Assembly (NCBI GenBank): GCA_014804445.1
Contig: JAAUZU010000008.1
Location: 265,095 to 329,094 of the forward strand
Direction: 5' to 3'
Origin: Lachnospiraceae bacterium
GTDB lineage: Bacteria > Bacillota > Clostridia > Lachnospirales > Lachnospiraceae
DNA: 64,000 nt
The position numbers and the translations under genes were made by a program. The stretch's first letter is position 1. Each line of letters starts with the position of its first letter. Below the pieces are notes generated by a model. That model saw nothing but the letters and a program-made list of their open reading frames with translations. It was not told where the DNA came from and made no database searches. Positions 33,906 to 42,868 of the stretch are shown here, piece by piece.

Positions 33906-35048
33906 ATGGTCAGTTTGTTTTCGCCTGTGTTTTATGTGGATGAATGTCTGGAAAATATAAGGGAATGTCTGGAAAAGGGATGGGCAGGACCGGGGGTAAA
34001 AACAGCCGAATTTGAAAAGGAATGGGGAAAATATACAGGATATGAAAACGCGGTCTTTCTGAACAGTGCAACGGCCGGATTGGAATTGACCTTTAAAAGT
34101 ATGAAAGAGTTATATAGGTGGCGGGATGGGGACGAGATTATCACGACTCCCATCACCTTTATCTCAACGAATCATACGATAATGGATGCCGGGCTGAAAC
34201 CGGTTTTTGCGGATGTAAACGACACGCTCTGTCTGGACCCACAGTCCGTGCGGGACAGAATCACCACCAGAACAAGAGCGGTTGCATTTGTCGGAATAGG
34301 GGGAAATACCGGAGATATCAAAGAAATCGCCCAAATCTGCAGGGAGCATGATTTGAAATTGGTCTTAGACGCGGCGCATATGTCCGGCACAAGGATAAAA
34401 GATACCGGGCTGGAAGATATTGTCGATGTTTCCATCTATTCGTTCCAATCGACGAAAGTACTGCTGACGGCGGATGCGGGAATGGTATGCTGCCATGACG
34501 GGGGAATCGCAAAAAAGGTCCGGACAAAAGCATGGGTCGGCATGGATAAAACGCGTACCCCATGGTCCGATGAAAATACGCAGAGATGGTACTTTGATAT
34601 CGTTGATTTCGGGGGGAGTTATTTTGGAAATGATATCATGGCGGCGATTGCGTTGGCGCAGTACAGGCATTTGGATTCCGATATAGAGCGGCGGCATAAG
34701 ATTGCAGACAGATACAGGGAAAAGCTGGCCGGGTGCGATAAGCTGGAGTTTATCAGAGTTCCCGAAGACTGCTATTCTGCACAGTGGCTGTTTCAGATTG
34801 TCGTTCCTAAGCGCGATGAGCTGATGGCATTTCTGGAATCGAAAGAGATTTTTGCCGGACTGCACTATTTGGATAATACACAGTTCAGGCATTATCGTTA
34901 TGCAAAAGGGACCTGCCCGAATGCGGATTACTATAGCAGGCATATTCTGTCTTTGCCATTTCACCTGAGATTGACGGAAGAAGATATAGACTGGGTTGCT
35001 GAGAGCATCATTGAATTTTTGGAGGGTTGTGCAAGTGACAAGGCATGA
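33906..35048 (+). CDS. DegT/DnrJ/EryC1 sugar aminotransferase 2
   Basis: 380 residues; AGGAG 6 bases before ATG. TTPITFISTNHTIMD, LVLDAAHMSGTR and SFQSTKVLLTADAG (Lys near residue 185) mark a second PLP sugar aminotransferase, clearly diverged from the one at 32031. Its last 14 bases overlap the GTG start of the transketolase gene, giving tight coupling. Confidence 0.85.
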   Translation: MVSLFSPVFYVDECLENIRECLEKGWAGPGVKTAEFEKEWGKYTGYENAVFLNSATAGLELTFKSMKELYRWRDGDEIITTPITFISTNHTIMDAGLKPVFADVNDTLCLDPQSVRDRITTRTRAVAFVGIGGNTGDIKEIAQICREHDLKLVLDAAHMSGTRIKDTGLEDIVDVSIYSFQSTKVLLTADAGMVCCHDGGIAKKVRTKAWVGMDKTRTPWSDENTQRWYFDIVDFGGSYFGNDIMAAIALAQYRHLDSDIERRHKIADRYREKLAGCDKLEFIRVPEDCYSAQWLFQIVVPKRDELMAFLESKEIFAGLHYLDNTQFRHYRYAKGTCPNADYYSRHILSLPFHLRLTEEDIDWVAESIIEFLEGCASDKA

Positions 35049-35811
35049 GGAAAAGGTTAGACAATTAAAGGAGAGAATGCTGGAGGTCGCCTATAAAAAT
35101 CAGAGGGGCTTTTTGGCGAGTTCCTTTTCCATACTTGATATTCTGGTCGTATTGTATTACGAAGTAATGCAGGCTGACGGCCATGGCACCTGTGTGGATG
35201 AGTTTGTCCTAAGCAAAGGACATGCCGCGCTGGCATTGTACGCAATATTGGAGGATAAGCATGTTCTGAAAAACGGCGAACTGGAACACTGGGGGAAATA
35301 TCAGTCGCAGTTATGTTTGATGGCGGAAAGGAAACTGCCGGGCGTTTTGTTTTCAACGGGTTCGCTGGGACACGGATTGCCGGAGGCGGTGGGACTGGCT
35401 TATGCGAAGAAGCTCCGGAAAGAAGACGGCAGGGTGTTTGTGCTGGTGGGCGACGGTGAGTTGGACGAGGGGACGAATTGGGAAGCAATTCTGGCGGCGT
35501 CCAGAATGAAGCTGGACAATCTGGTATGTATCGTTGACAACAATAAAAGTGCTGCTTCCGCACTGGTAGAGAAGCCTGAGGAGGCGCAAAGATTTGAACG
35601 GTTCGGACTCCTGACAGAGTGTGTGAATGGGCATGATGAACATGCACTGAGAAAGGCACTTCAGAAAAAAGCTGACAGGGTGATGCTGGTCATCGCGGAT
35701 ACGATAAAGGGAAATGGCTGCGCTGCAATGGAAGCCAATCCGGCGCTATGGCATTCCAAGGCTCCCAATGAGCAGGAGTATATTTCTATGCTGGAGGAGG
35801 TTCGAAGATGA
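35035..35811 (+). CDS. Transketolase-like protein, N-terminal (TPP-binding) subunit
   Basis: Start taken at GTG 35035 with GGAGG 9 bases upstream, not the longer frame from 34996. 258 residues. LSKGHAALALYA, STGSLGHGLPEAVGLA and VGDGELDEGTNWEA with IVDNN are the TPP/Mg motif (GDG-x24-NN type) of the N-terminal half of transketolase. With the next gene it makes a split enzyme, often found in nucleotide-sugar clusters, where it may pass a two-carbon unit to a sugar precursor. Confidence 0.85.
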   Translation: MTRHEEKVRQLKERMLEVAYKNQRGFLASSFSILDILVVLYYEVMQADGHGTCVDEFVLSKGHAALALYAILEDKHVLKNGELEHWGKYQSQLCLMAERKLPGVLFSTGSLGHGLPEAVGLAYAKKLRKEDGRVFVLVGDGELDEGTNWEAILAASRMKLDNLVCIVDNNKSAASALVEKPEEAQRFERFGLLTECVNGHDEHALRKALQKKADRVMLVIADTIKGNGCAAMEANPALWHSKAPNEQEYISMLEEVRR

Positions 35812-36689
35812 TTCAGAGCTTTGCAGAGGAAATGAAAGCGATTTTAAAAGAGGACGAAAACAGCATCCTGATACTAATGGGGATTGGGCGGTACATATTC
35901 AGGGAAAGCAAAGAGGATAGTCCCCAGAGAGTGATGGATATCGGAATTATGGAACCTGCCGCAATGGGGATTGCAGCGGGAATGGCGGCGAAAGGGCTTA
36001 TTCCTTTCCTATATACATGGGCGCCGTTTTTGGTTGAACGGGCATATGAACAGCTAAAGCTCGATTTCGGCTGCCAGAATTTAGGCGGTAATTTTATCGG
36101 GGCAGGCGCTTCCTATGATTTGGCTGCGTTCGGAGATTCCCACTACTGTCCTTCGGATGTGCCGATTCTAAAGCAAATCAGAAATATGCAGATTGTAGTT
36201 CCGGGAACCGCCGATGAATTTGCAGCGCTGTTCAGGGCTGCATATAACAATGGCTGTCCGACCTATTATAGATTATCAGACAGAGTGAATGATAAAAGCA
36301 ATGCAGTAGAATTCGGAAAGGCTGCTGTGCTCAGGAAAGGCGCGCGCGCAACCGTTATCGTTGCCGGTCCGATGTTACATGATATCTTGCCGATTGCAGA
36401 AGATTATGATGTTACGGTTTTGTATTATACAACAATTGCGCCGTTCGACAGAGAGGCATTGCGAGAGAATATAGCGGGAAACCGGGTTATGATAGTGGAA
36501 CCCTATAATAAAGGAGTCATTTTGGAAGAGGTGGTCGAAGCACTGCCGGGGTATTCTTTAAAAATAGAAACAATTGGATTTGAAACAAATAGTGTTTGTA
36601 ATCTGGGTGAATATTCTGAAAATATATCGGACTGGGGATTTGATAAAGATACGGTTAAGTTGAAATTAGAGAGGCTGTTAGAAGAATAG
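35808..36689 (+). CDS. Transketolase-like protein, C-terminal (pyrimidine-binding) subunit
   Basis: 293 residues, overlapping the N-terminal subunit by 4 bases with GGAGG before ATG. MDIGIMEPAAMGIAAGMAA supplies the conserved Glu that activates TPP; YTWAPFLVERAYEQLKLD and RNMQIVVPGTADEFAALF follow the PYR and C-terminal domains. It should pair with the product of 35035. Confidence 0.85.
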   Translation: MIQSFAEEMKAILKEDENSILILMGIGRYIFRESKEDSPQRVMDIGIMEPAAMGIAAGMAAKGLIPFLYTWAPFLVERAYEQLKLDFGCQNLGGNFIGAGASYDLAAFGDSHYCPSDVPILKQIRNMQIVVPGTADEFAALFRAAYNNGCPTYYRLSDRVNDKSNAVEFGKAAVLRKGARATVIVAGPMLHDILPIAEDYDVTVLYYTTIAPFDREALRENIAGNRVMIVEPYNKGVILEEVVEALPGYSLKIETIGFETNSVCNLGEYSENISDWGFDKDTVKLKLERLLEE

Positions 36690-36700
36690 GAGTATCGTTT

Positions 36701-37921
36701 ATGGTAGAAGATTTAAGCCTTATAAAGGACTATTCCATTTTGGAAAAAAGAAAAAATATCATTTGCGGTTCTAAGGACTATGTCAGAAAAGCGGGCAAAT
36801 TATTAGTCAGAGCGCATATCGCAATAGAAAAAATATATTGTGATGATGAAATAACTGACGATGAATTGCAGAATATCGAAAAAACGGCATTTTCTGATAT
36901 TTTTGTTCTGGATTCCATAGAGAAATATAATGTGATTTATGCAGAGAAGAATCAAGAACAAATGGAACAAGGTATCAATCAGTTAGACCAAAACAAAAAA
37001 GGACATATTTATACCTACTGCGGCTTATATATTACGTTGTCAATTCATGCGGATAAAAACGTGCATATTCTGGAAGAAATGACATGCATGAATGATATGA
37101 ATATGGCAATGGGGACGTATGATTTGGCAGCAAGGTGGATGAGAAGTCTTCGCTGGGTGGAAGAGTCAGGGATTCCTTTAATCTTATATGCAATGCCTAA
37201 GACCGGTACACAGGCTATGAAAGCGACATTGAACCAATATGGTTATGAACATACCTATGTCCATTTTTTAAATATAAACACGCCGCTGGATAAACAGTTT
37301 TATCACTATTATGGTGAAAAAATACCTTGTCTGGCCGAGCTTTTGCATGATTCGGAATATGTAAAGAAATATCACTTAAACGTGTTAAAAGAGAAAAAAA
37401 TCAAAATTATTACCAGTGTCCGGGAGCCGATTGCCAGAAACTATTCCATGATATTCCAGGCAATAAAAAATTGGGGGCCTTATCCGCTGGTGCGGAAATC
37501 CAATGGTAATTTTGCACAAGGTGTAATTGATTATCTGGAGTATTGCAGTTCTTCTACATGGGATTGGTTTGAGGATGAAATAAAAGAGGTATTTGGTATT
37601 GATATCTTCCGGTATCCGTTTGACAAGGAAAACGGATACTGCATCATAAAAACGGATAAGGTAGAGATTTTTCTGTACAGACTGGAAAGCAGCAGGAAGT
37701 TAGGCAAAGCGCTGGGAGAATTTCTGGGAGCGGAGAAGAGCATCGATATGCTTACTTTCCATGAGGCAAGCAAGGAAGAATACCGGTTTGTTTATGCGCA
37801 GTTAAAAAATGAAATTCAGATTCCGGATGCTGTGATATCGCAATACTATGACAATGATAAAATGAGGCATTTTTACACGGAAGAAGAAATTACAGACTTG
37901 AAAAATAAGTGGAAAAGATAG
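36701..37921 (+). CDS. Sulfotransferase-like protein 1
   Basis: 406 residues; AGGAG 8 bases before ATG. Residues 10-110 look like the recurring Rossmann-like module (NIICGSKDYVRKAGKLL). From about 165, AMPKTGTQAMKATL fits the 5'-phosphosulfate-binding loop (P-K-T/S-G-T) of sulfotransferases, and SVREPIARNYSM near 240 fits the 3'-phosphate-binding motif. The C-terminus LKNKWKR recalls the NKWYS-type capsule proteins, whose activity is not established. The PAPS-making genes five genes downstream strengthen the reading as a glycan sulfotransferase. Confidence 0.7.
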   Translation: MVEDLSLIKDYSILEKRKNIICGSKDYVRKAGKLLVRAHIAIEKIYCDDEITDDELQNIEKTAFSDIFVLDSIEKYNVIYAEKNQEQMEQGINQLDQNKKGHIYTYCGLYITLSIHADKNVHILEEMTCMNDMNMAMGTYDLAARWMRSLRWVEESGIPLILYAMPKTGTQAMKATLNQYGYEHTYVHFLNINTPLDKQFYHYYGEKIPCLAELLHDSEYVKKYHLNVLKEKKIKIITSVREPIARNYSMIFQAIKNWGPYPLVRKSNGNFAQGVIDYLEYCSSSTWDWFEDEIKEVFGIDIFRYPFDKENGYCIIKTDKVEIFLYRLESSRKLGKALGEFLGAEKSIDMLTFHEASKEEYRFVYAQLKNEIQIPDAVISQYYDNDKMRHFYTEEEITDLKNKWKR

Positions 37922-37935
37922 GAGACGTTGGCTGC

Positions 37936-39141
37936 ATGTTAAAGATAAAAGATCTGGATTTGCTGAAGAATCTGGACATCCTGTTCGAGAATGAGATTAT
38001 CCTGTATGGCGCGGGAGGTTATGGCAGAAAGGCTTGTCAATTATTGAAGCGGATAAAAGCGCCGATAGCAGGATTTTGTGACAGCAATGTGACGAAGTGG
38101 GGAGAAGTGATAGAAGACTACAGGGTGCTGTCTCTTTATGAAATGCTGGATATGGTAAAGGAGAAAGCGCATATCATCATCGTGATTGCGATGGCGAATC
38201 CCAACGATGTGGAACAGGTGCTTGGGGTGTTGGAGAAAAATGGGGTAACAGGAATTGACTGCTATACCTATTTTGCATTAAAGCACACGGTGGAGCTGCA
38301 TATTGACGATGACAGGATAGAGGAAGAGTTCCGCAGAGAGGAGAAACGAAAGAAGGAAATCTATTGCGAATTGTACGCAATATATCATAGGGATACGTTT
38401 TCTTTGGCTGTGCTTTGGAATATCGAGCAAAAAAGAAATGAGATTTTGATTCTGCAGTCGGGAAAAGTGGGCTCATCTTCCGTGCGCAACAGTCTGAAAA
38501 AGGCACAGGTTCCCTGTTTTCATGTGCATACGCTGAGCGGACAATGGGGAGCGAAGAAGTTTGACAAGACAAAAAACTTTCTGCCCTTACCCAAAACGGA
38601 GAAAATCCGAATGATATCACTGGTCAGGGACCCCATTGCCAGAGGACTTGCCGTATATTTTCAATCTTTTCATGAATATATCATGAGAACATATGCGGAT
38701 TCTTTTGAGCCTGACAGTTGTAAAGGTGCTGTTTCGATTTTGCGGGGTGAGACTGAAAACGGAACTTACGGCGCTATGTTTGAATGGTTCAATCTTGAGA
38801 TCAGAGATGTTTTTGGAGTAGACGTGTATCAACATGATTTTGACAGAGAAAAGGGTTATCAGATTATCAGGCAGGACAATGTGGAGCTTCTTTTGATTAA
38901 ACTGGAGAAACTAAATGACTGCGAGGACGTAATAGGACAGTTTGCAGGCGCTGAAAATTTTAAATTAATAAGAACAAATGACGCCAATGATAAATTGTAC
39001 CGGTTTGCCTATGAAGACTTAAAAAGGACAATCGAGATTCCGCAGGATATTCTGGATTTTTATTACAAAGACAATCCGGCTATGGATCATTTTTACACTG
39101 CGCAGGAGAAAGAGCGGTTTTATCAGAAGTGGAAAAAATGA
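37936..39141 (+). CDS. Sulfotransferase-like protein 2 with Rossmann-like module
   Basis: ATG 37936 with GGAG upstream is preferred over an earlier GTG inside the preceding gene. 401 residues. Residues 10-110 start the module with IILYGAGGYGRKACQLL. LQSGKVGSSSVRNSL near 173 takes the place of the PAPS 5' loop and SLVRDPIARGLAVYF near 228 the 3' motif. The end FYQKWKK matches that of its neighbour. The two proteins are paralogues and may act on different positions or different sugars. Confidence 0.7.
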   Translation: MLKIKDLDLLKNLDILFENEIILYGAGGYGRKACQLLKRIKAPIAGFCDSNVTKWGEVIEDYRVLSLYEMLDMVKEKAHIIIVIAMANPNDVEQVLGVLEKNGVTGIDCYTYFALKHTVELHIDDDRIEEEFRREEKRKKEIYCELYAIYHRDTFSLAVLWNIEQKRNEILILQSGKVGSSSVRNSLKKAQVPCFHVHTLSGQWGAKKFDKTKNFLPLPKTEKIRMISLVRDPIARGLAVYFQSFHEYIMRTYADSFEPDSCKGAVSILRGETENGTYGAMFEWFNLEIRDVFGVDVYQHDFDREKGYQIIRQDNVELLLIKLEKLNDCEDVIGQFAGAENFKLIRTNDANDKLYRFAYEDLKRTIEIPQDILDFYYKDNPAMDHFYTAQEKERFYQKWKK

Positions 39142-39180
39142 GGATGAGAGGTGTCTCGGCAAAGGAGGGCATGAAAAATC

Positions 39181-40608
39181 ATGAAGCTGTGTAAGAGAAT
39201 TTTAAATGTTGTGCAAGTGATAAATTATAAAGGCGATGTAAGGCTTTGCTGCTGGATCAGGGACAATGTGATAGGTTCTTTATCAAATCAGAGCATGGAA
39301 GAGGTCTTTCACAGTGCACATGCAAACGAACTGCGGGAGATGCTTGGCCGCTCGGATTATTCCCTGTGTAATATAGATGCCTGTCCGTATCTGGCAATGA
39401 ATGACATGGAAAATAATCTGATTGAGATAGACGAGATACCGCAATATCCGCAGGAGCTCTACCTTGCTTTTGAAAACGGATGTAACTATCGCTGTACGAG
39501 TTGTAACATACATAAAATCATGTCGTGCATCAAGAAAGAGGAGATAGAACAGGGCTGCGACAGGGTTGAGGAGCAACTGAGGGAAATATTGCCCCATGTG
39601 AAAACAATCGGGGCAAATGGCCTGGGCGAGCTCTTTGTGAGCAAACGTATTTTAAGGCTTTTGTCAGAGTGGAAGCCGATTGCGCCGGCTGAAGAAATAT
39701 CCGTAAGGTTGGAAACGAACGGTTCTTTGTTTGATGAGGCGCACTGGAAACAGATTGAAAATCTGGGACAGTACGACTTATCGGTTGGCATTACAATTAT
39801 GAGTTTTGAGGAAACAGCCTACCAATATTTGTCAGGGACAAAGCTCCCGATCTCACAGATTGAGAACAATCTGCGTTTTGTAAAAAGTCTGCGGGAAAAG
39901 GGGATTATCAATCATTTGGAGCTTGCTACGGTTGTGCAGGAAAGAAATTTCAGAATGCTGCCGGAATTTGCGAGAAGATGTATAGAAGAGTTCGGCGCAG
40001 ACTCTGTCCGCCTCCGTCCGTATGAGCCGTGGGGCAACAAAGAGCCGGAAATTGAATGGTTTGCGGATATCAGAAACTCACAGCACCCTTACCATGAGGA
40101 GTACAGGGCGGTGATGCGTCATCCGATTTTTTCGCACCCGAAGGTGCAGGAGTGGAGTGGAGGACGGGATACCGTCAACGCAAAAGGATTTCCCTACAGG
40201 CTGTCCCATCTGGTAGAGCGGATTTTGACAGAGCTGACACTAGACATAGATTGTGTAGTAGAAAAGCTCAAGGCGGGCACGACAGAAGGAAATGAACTGG
40301 TTATTTATGGTTTTGGAAGTGTCGGCAAGGTTTTGATGAAGCTGCTTTCTGAGAGAGGGATAAAGGCAGCATACATATTGGATAAAAATAAGCCGTGCAA
40401 TCCGTATAGCGATGTGAAGGTATACTCTCTGAAAGAAAGTGAAGATTTAAATAAGGAAGTGGATATCCTGATTACACCTCTCCAAAATACCGAGGCGATC
40501 AGGCAGCAGTTAAAGGCGGCAGGATACAGCGGGAAAATACTGTCTGTGACGGATCTGCTCGATAATGAGAGTTTATTGGAAGAATACCATCAGACTATGG
40601 GGCAGTAA
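39181..40608 (+). CDS. Radical SAM protein with C-terminal Rossmann-like module
   Basis: 475 residues. The N-terminal 90 residues have SPASM-like cysteines (CCWIRDN, CNIDAC) placed ahead of the radical SAM core, where GCNYRCTSCNIHK near 100 gives C-x3-C-x2-C. Residues from 372 (LVIYGFGSVGKVLMK) are the recurring module. The order (auxiliary cysteines first, core second, GxGxxG last) is unusual. Likely a sugar-modifying enzyme; the reaction is unknown. Confidence 0.7.
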   Translation: MKLCKRILNVVQVINYKGDVRLCCWIRDNVIGSLSNQSMEEVFHSAHANELREMLGRSDYSLCNIDACPYLAMNDMENNLIEIDEIPQYPQELYLAFENGCNYRCTSCNIHKIMSCIKKEEIEQGCDRVEEQLREILPHVKTIGANGLGELFVSKRILRLLSEWKPIAPAEEISVRLETNGSLFDEAHWKQIENLGQYDLSVGITIMSFEETAYQYLSGTKLPISQIENNLRFVKSLREKGIINHLELATVVQERNFRMLPEFARRCIEEFGADSVRLRPYEPWGNKEPEIEWFADIRNSQHPYHEEYRAVMRHPIFSHPKVQEWSGGRDTVNAKGFPYRLSHLVERILTELTLDIDCVVEKLKAGTTEGNELVIYGFGSVGKVLMKLLSERGIKAAYILDKNKPCNPYSDVKVYSLKESEDLNKEVDILITPLQNTEAIRQQLKAAGYSGKILSVTDLLDNESLLEEYHQTMGQ

Positions 40609-40626
40609 TGACAAAGAGGGAAGACA

Positions 40627-41931
40627 ATGAAAGAGGTTTTGGTATCTGTCTGGTGCCTCACCTATAATCAGGAGAGATATATCAGAGAGGCTTTGGACAG
40701 TTTTCTGGCACAGGAGACAAACTTTGACTATGAGATAGTCGTACACGATGACGCATCTGCCGACAGGACGCCGGAGATTCTAAAGGAATATGAGGAGAAA
40801 TATCCGGATGTGGTACATGGAATTTATCAGGCGGAGAATCAAACTGTTAAGAATGGTGCGGACAGATCATGGGTATGGCGCCTGCAGGCTGCACATTGCA
40901 GAGGAAAGTACATTGCCTTTTGCGAGGGAGACGATTACTGGCTGGACGCGCATAAGCTGCAGATGCAGGTAAATTATATGGAAAACAATCCGGAATGTGT
41001 GCTTACGGTTCATGACGCAGTCAAGGTAAACGTGGAAAAAGGAGAAGCAAAAGCCATGCATCCTTATGCGGATGACTGTGATATCTCCGCAGATGAAATC
41101 ATAATGCAGTATCATGGGATTCTGCCTACGGCGTCCATGGTTTTCCGGAAAAGTGCATTGAATGAGGACTTCTATCAATATTTTTTAGGGGCGGGACTGG
41201 GTGATTATCCGCTCCAGCTCTTTATGGTATCGCATGGGAAAGTGCATTATTTCAGCAGAATTATGTCCGCGTATCGCTACATGCATGCGGATTCCTGGAG
41301 TAAGCGGGTCATTGCCGACAGTAAGCGGTTTGTTGTCCATACGCTGCAGATGATTTGGCTTTTAAAGACGTTTGATGGGTATACAGGGGGAAAATACGGG
41401 GACAGCACAGCCAAGAGGATTAAAAGGTTTGAAACATCGATTTTTCCACTATACTGCAAGTATGCATCTTTGGAATTTTTTGAAAAGGCATGTGAACAAT
41501 ATGATATAGAAACGAATCGTCGGTATCATGACGAATTTGAGAGGGAGAAAGAATTGTTCACGCAGATTTTTGCAGTAAAAGCAGATGATTTGCTGGGAGA
41601 TATTCGTCGGTTGTGCCAAGAATACCGGCATATTTATATTATGGGGGCAGGAGCGTTTGGCGCTGCAATTGCAGAACAAATGAAGTACAGCGGTATTGAT
41701 TTTGAGGGATTTGTCATTTCGGGCAATGTGGAAGAAGGAAAAACCTACATGGAAAAGCCTGTGTGGGGATTGAAAGATATTCCGCATGCTCTTGACGAGG
41801 TAGGAATTGTAGTAGGAATTAATCTGGAAAAGTGGCCGGATGCAATTGAGAGTTTAAAAGCGGCAGGTATAAAAAATTATCTGGTTTCGGCAATGCTGAA
41901 AGGTTTTATGGAAATAGAATCCGGTTGCTAG
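40627..41931 (+). CDS. GT2 glycosyltransferase with C-terminal Rossmann-like module
   Basis: 434 residues. VSVWCLTYNQERYIREALDS, IVVHDDASADRTPEIL and FCEGDDYWLDAHKL are clear GT-A family 2 motifs with D-D near residue 102. Residues from about 334 (IYIMGAGAFGAAIAEQM) are the recurring module. Last gene before cysD, 27 bases away and so most likely cotranscribed with it. Confidence 0.85.
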   Translation: MKEVLVSVWCLTYNQERYIREALDSFLAQETNFDYEIVVHDDASADRTPEILKEYEEKYPDVVHGIYQAENQTVKNGADRSWVWRLQAAHCRGKYIAFCEGDDYWLDAHKLQMQVNYMENNPECVLTVHDAVKVNVEKGEAKAMHPYADDCDISADEIIMQYHGILPTASMVFRKSALNEDFYQYFLGAGLGDYPLQLFMVSHGKVHYFSRIMSAYRYMHADSWSKRVIADSKRFVVHTLQMIWLLKTFDGYTGGKYGDSTAKRIKRFETSIFPLYCKYASLEFFEKACEQYDIETNRRYHDEFEREKELFTQIFAVKADDLLGDIRRLCQEYRHIYIMGAGAFGAAIAEQMKYSGIDFEGFVISGNVEEGKTYMEKPVWGLKDIPHALDEVGIVVGINLEKWPDAIESLKAAGIKNYLVSAMLKGFMEIESGC

Positions 41932-41958
41932 AGACCTGATTCGGCGGAGGTTCTAAGA

Positions 41959-42867
41959 ATGGAAAAGCAGGAAGCGTGTTCTCATTTGGATGCACTGGAA
42001 GCAGAAGCAATCTATATTATACGGGAGGTGGCGGCAGAATGTGAAAAGCCGGTGATGCTGTATTCTATCGGAAAGGACAGTTCCGTTATGCTGCATTTGG
42101 CGATGAAGGCATTCTACCCGGAGAAGCCCCCATTTCCCTTTCTGCATATTGATACCACATGGAAATTTAAAGAAATGATTGCCTTTCGTGACCATATTGC
42201 AGAGGAAAAAGGGATTGAGATGCTGGTCTATACCAACGAAGAAGGGGTAAAGCAGGGGATTAATCCCTTTGACCATGGTTCTTCGTATACGGATATCATG
42301 AAGACTCAGGCGCTCAAGCAGGCGCTTTCCCACTATGGCTTTACGGCGGCTTTTGGCGGCGGGCGAAGGGATGAGGAAAAATCAAGGGCAAAGGAGCGGA
42401 TTTTTTCGTTCCGCAGCAGCGAGCAGGCATGGGACCCGAAAAACCAGCGTCCTGAGATGTGGAGCCTGTATAATACGCAGATACATAAGGGGGAAAGCAT
42501 GAGAGTGTTTCCGCTTTCCAACTGGACAGAGAAGGACATCTGGCAATATATCGAGAGGGAAAACATTGAAATCGTACCGCTATATTTTGCCAAGGAACGT
42601 CCGGTTGTGTATCGGGACGGCAACATCATTATGGTGGATGATGACAGGATGAGGCTGCTCCCGGGCGAAGAGATTATGCAAAAAAGCGTCCGCTTTCGGA
42701 CATTGGGCTGCTATCCCCTGACAGGCGGCATTGAATCAACAGCATGTACTTTGAAAGACATTGTGGAAGAAACGTTGGGAGCAGTAACTTCCGAACGGAC
42801 AAGCCGTGTGATAGACCATGAAGCGGCAGGGAGCATGGAGCGGCGTAAGAGAGAGGGGTACTTTTAG
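41959..42867 (+). CDS. cysD: Sulfate adenylyltransferase subunit 2
   Basis: 302 residues; GGAGG 8 bases before [21 protein letters not shown] near residue 30 is the PP-loop of ATP-PPase family CysD, and [18 protein letters not shown] near 130 and [11 protein letters not shown] near 192 are diagnostic. With the GTPase CysN it makes APS from ATP and sulfate. It lies within the glycan operon and not with any sulfite or PAPS reductase gene. Confidence 0.95.
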   Translation: MEKQEACSHLDALEAEAIYIIREVAAECEKPVMLYSIGKDSSVMLHLAMKAFYPEKPPFPFLHIDTTWKFKEMIAFRDHIAEEKGIEMLVYTNEEGVKQGINPFDHGSSYTDIMKTQALKQALSHYGFTAAFGGGRRDEEKSRAKERIFSFRSSEQAWDPKNQRPEMWSLYNTQIHKGESMRVFPLSNWTEKDIWQYIERENIEIVPLYFAKERPVVYRDGNIIMVDDDRMRLLPGEEIMQKSVRFRTLGCYPLTGGIESTACTLKDIVEETLGAVTSERTSRVIDHEAAGSMERRKREGYF

Positions 42868-42868
42868 C

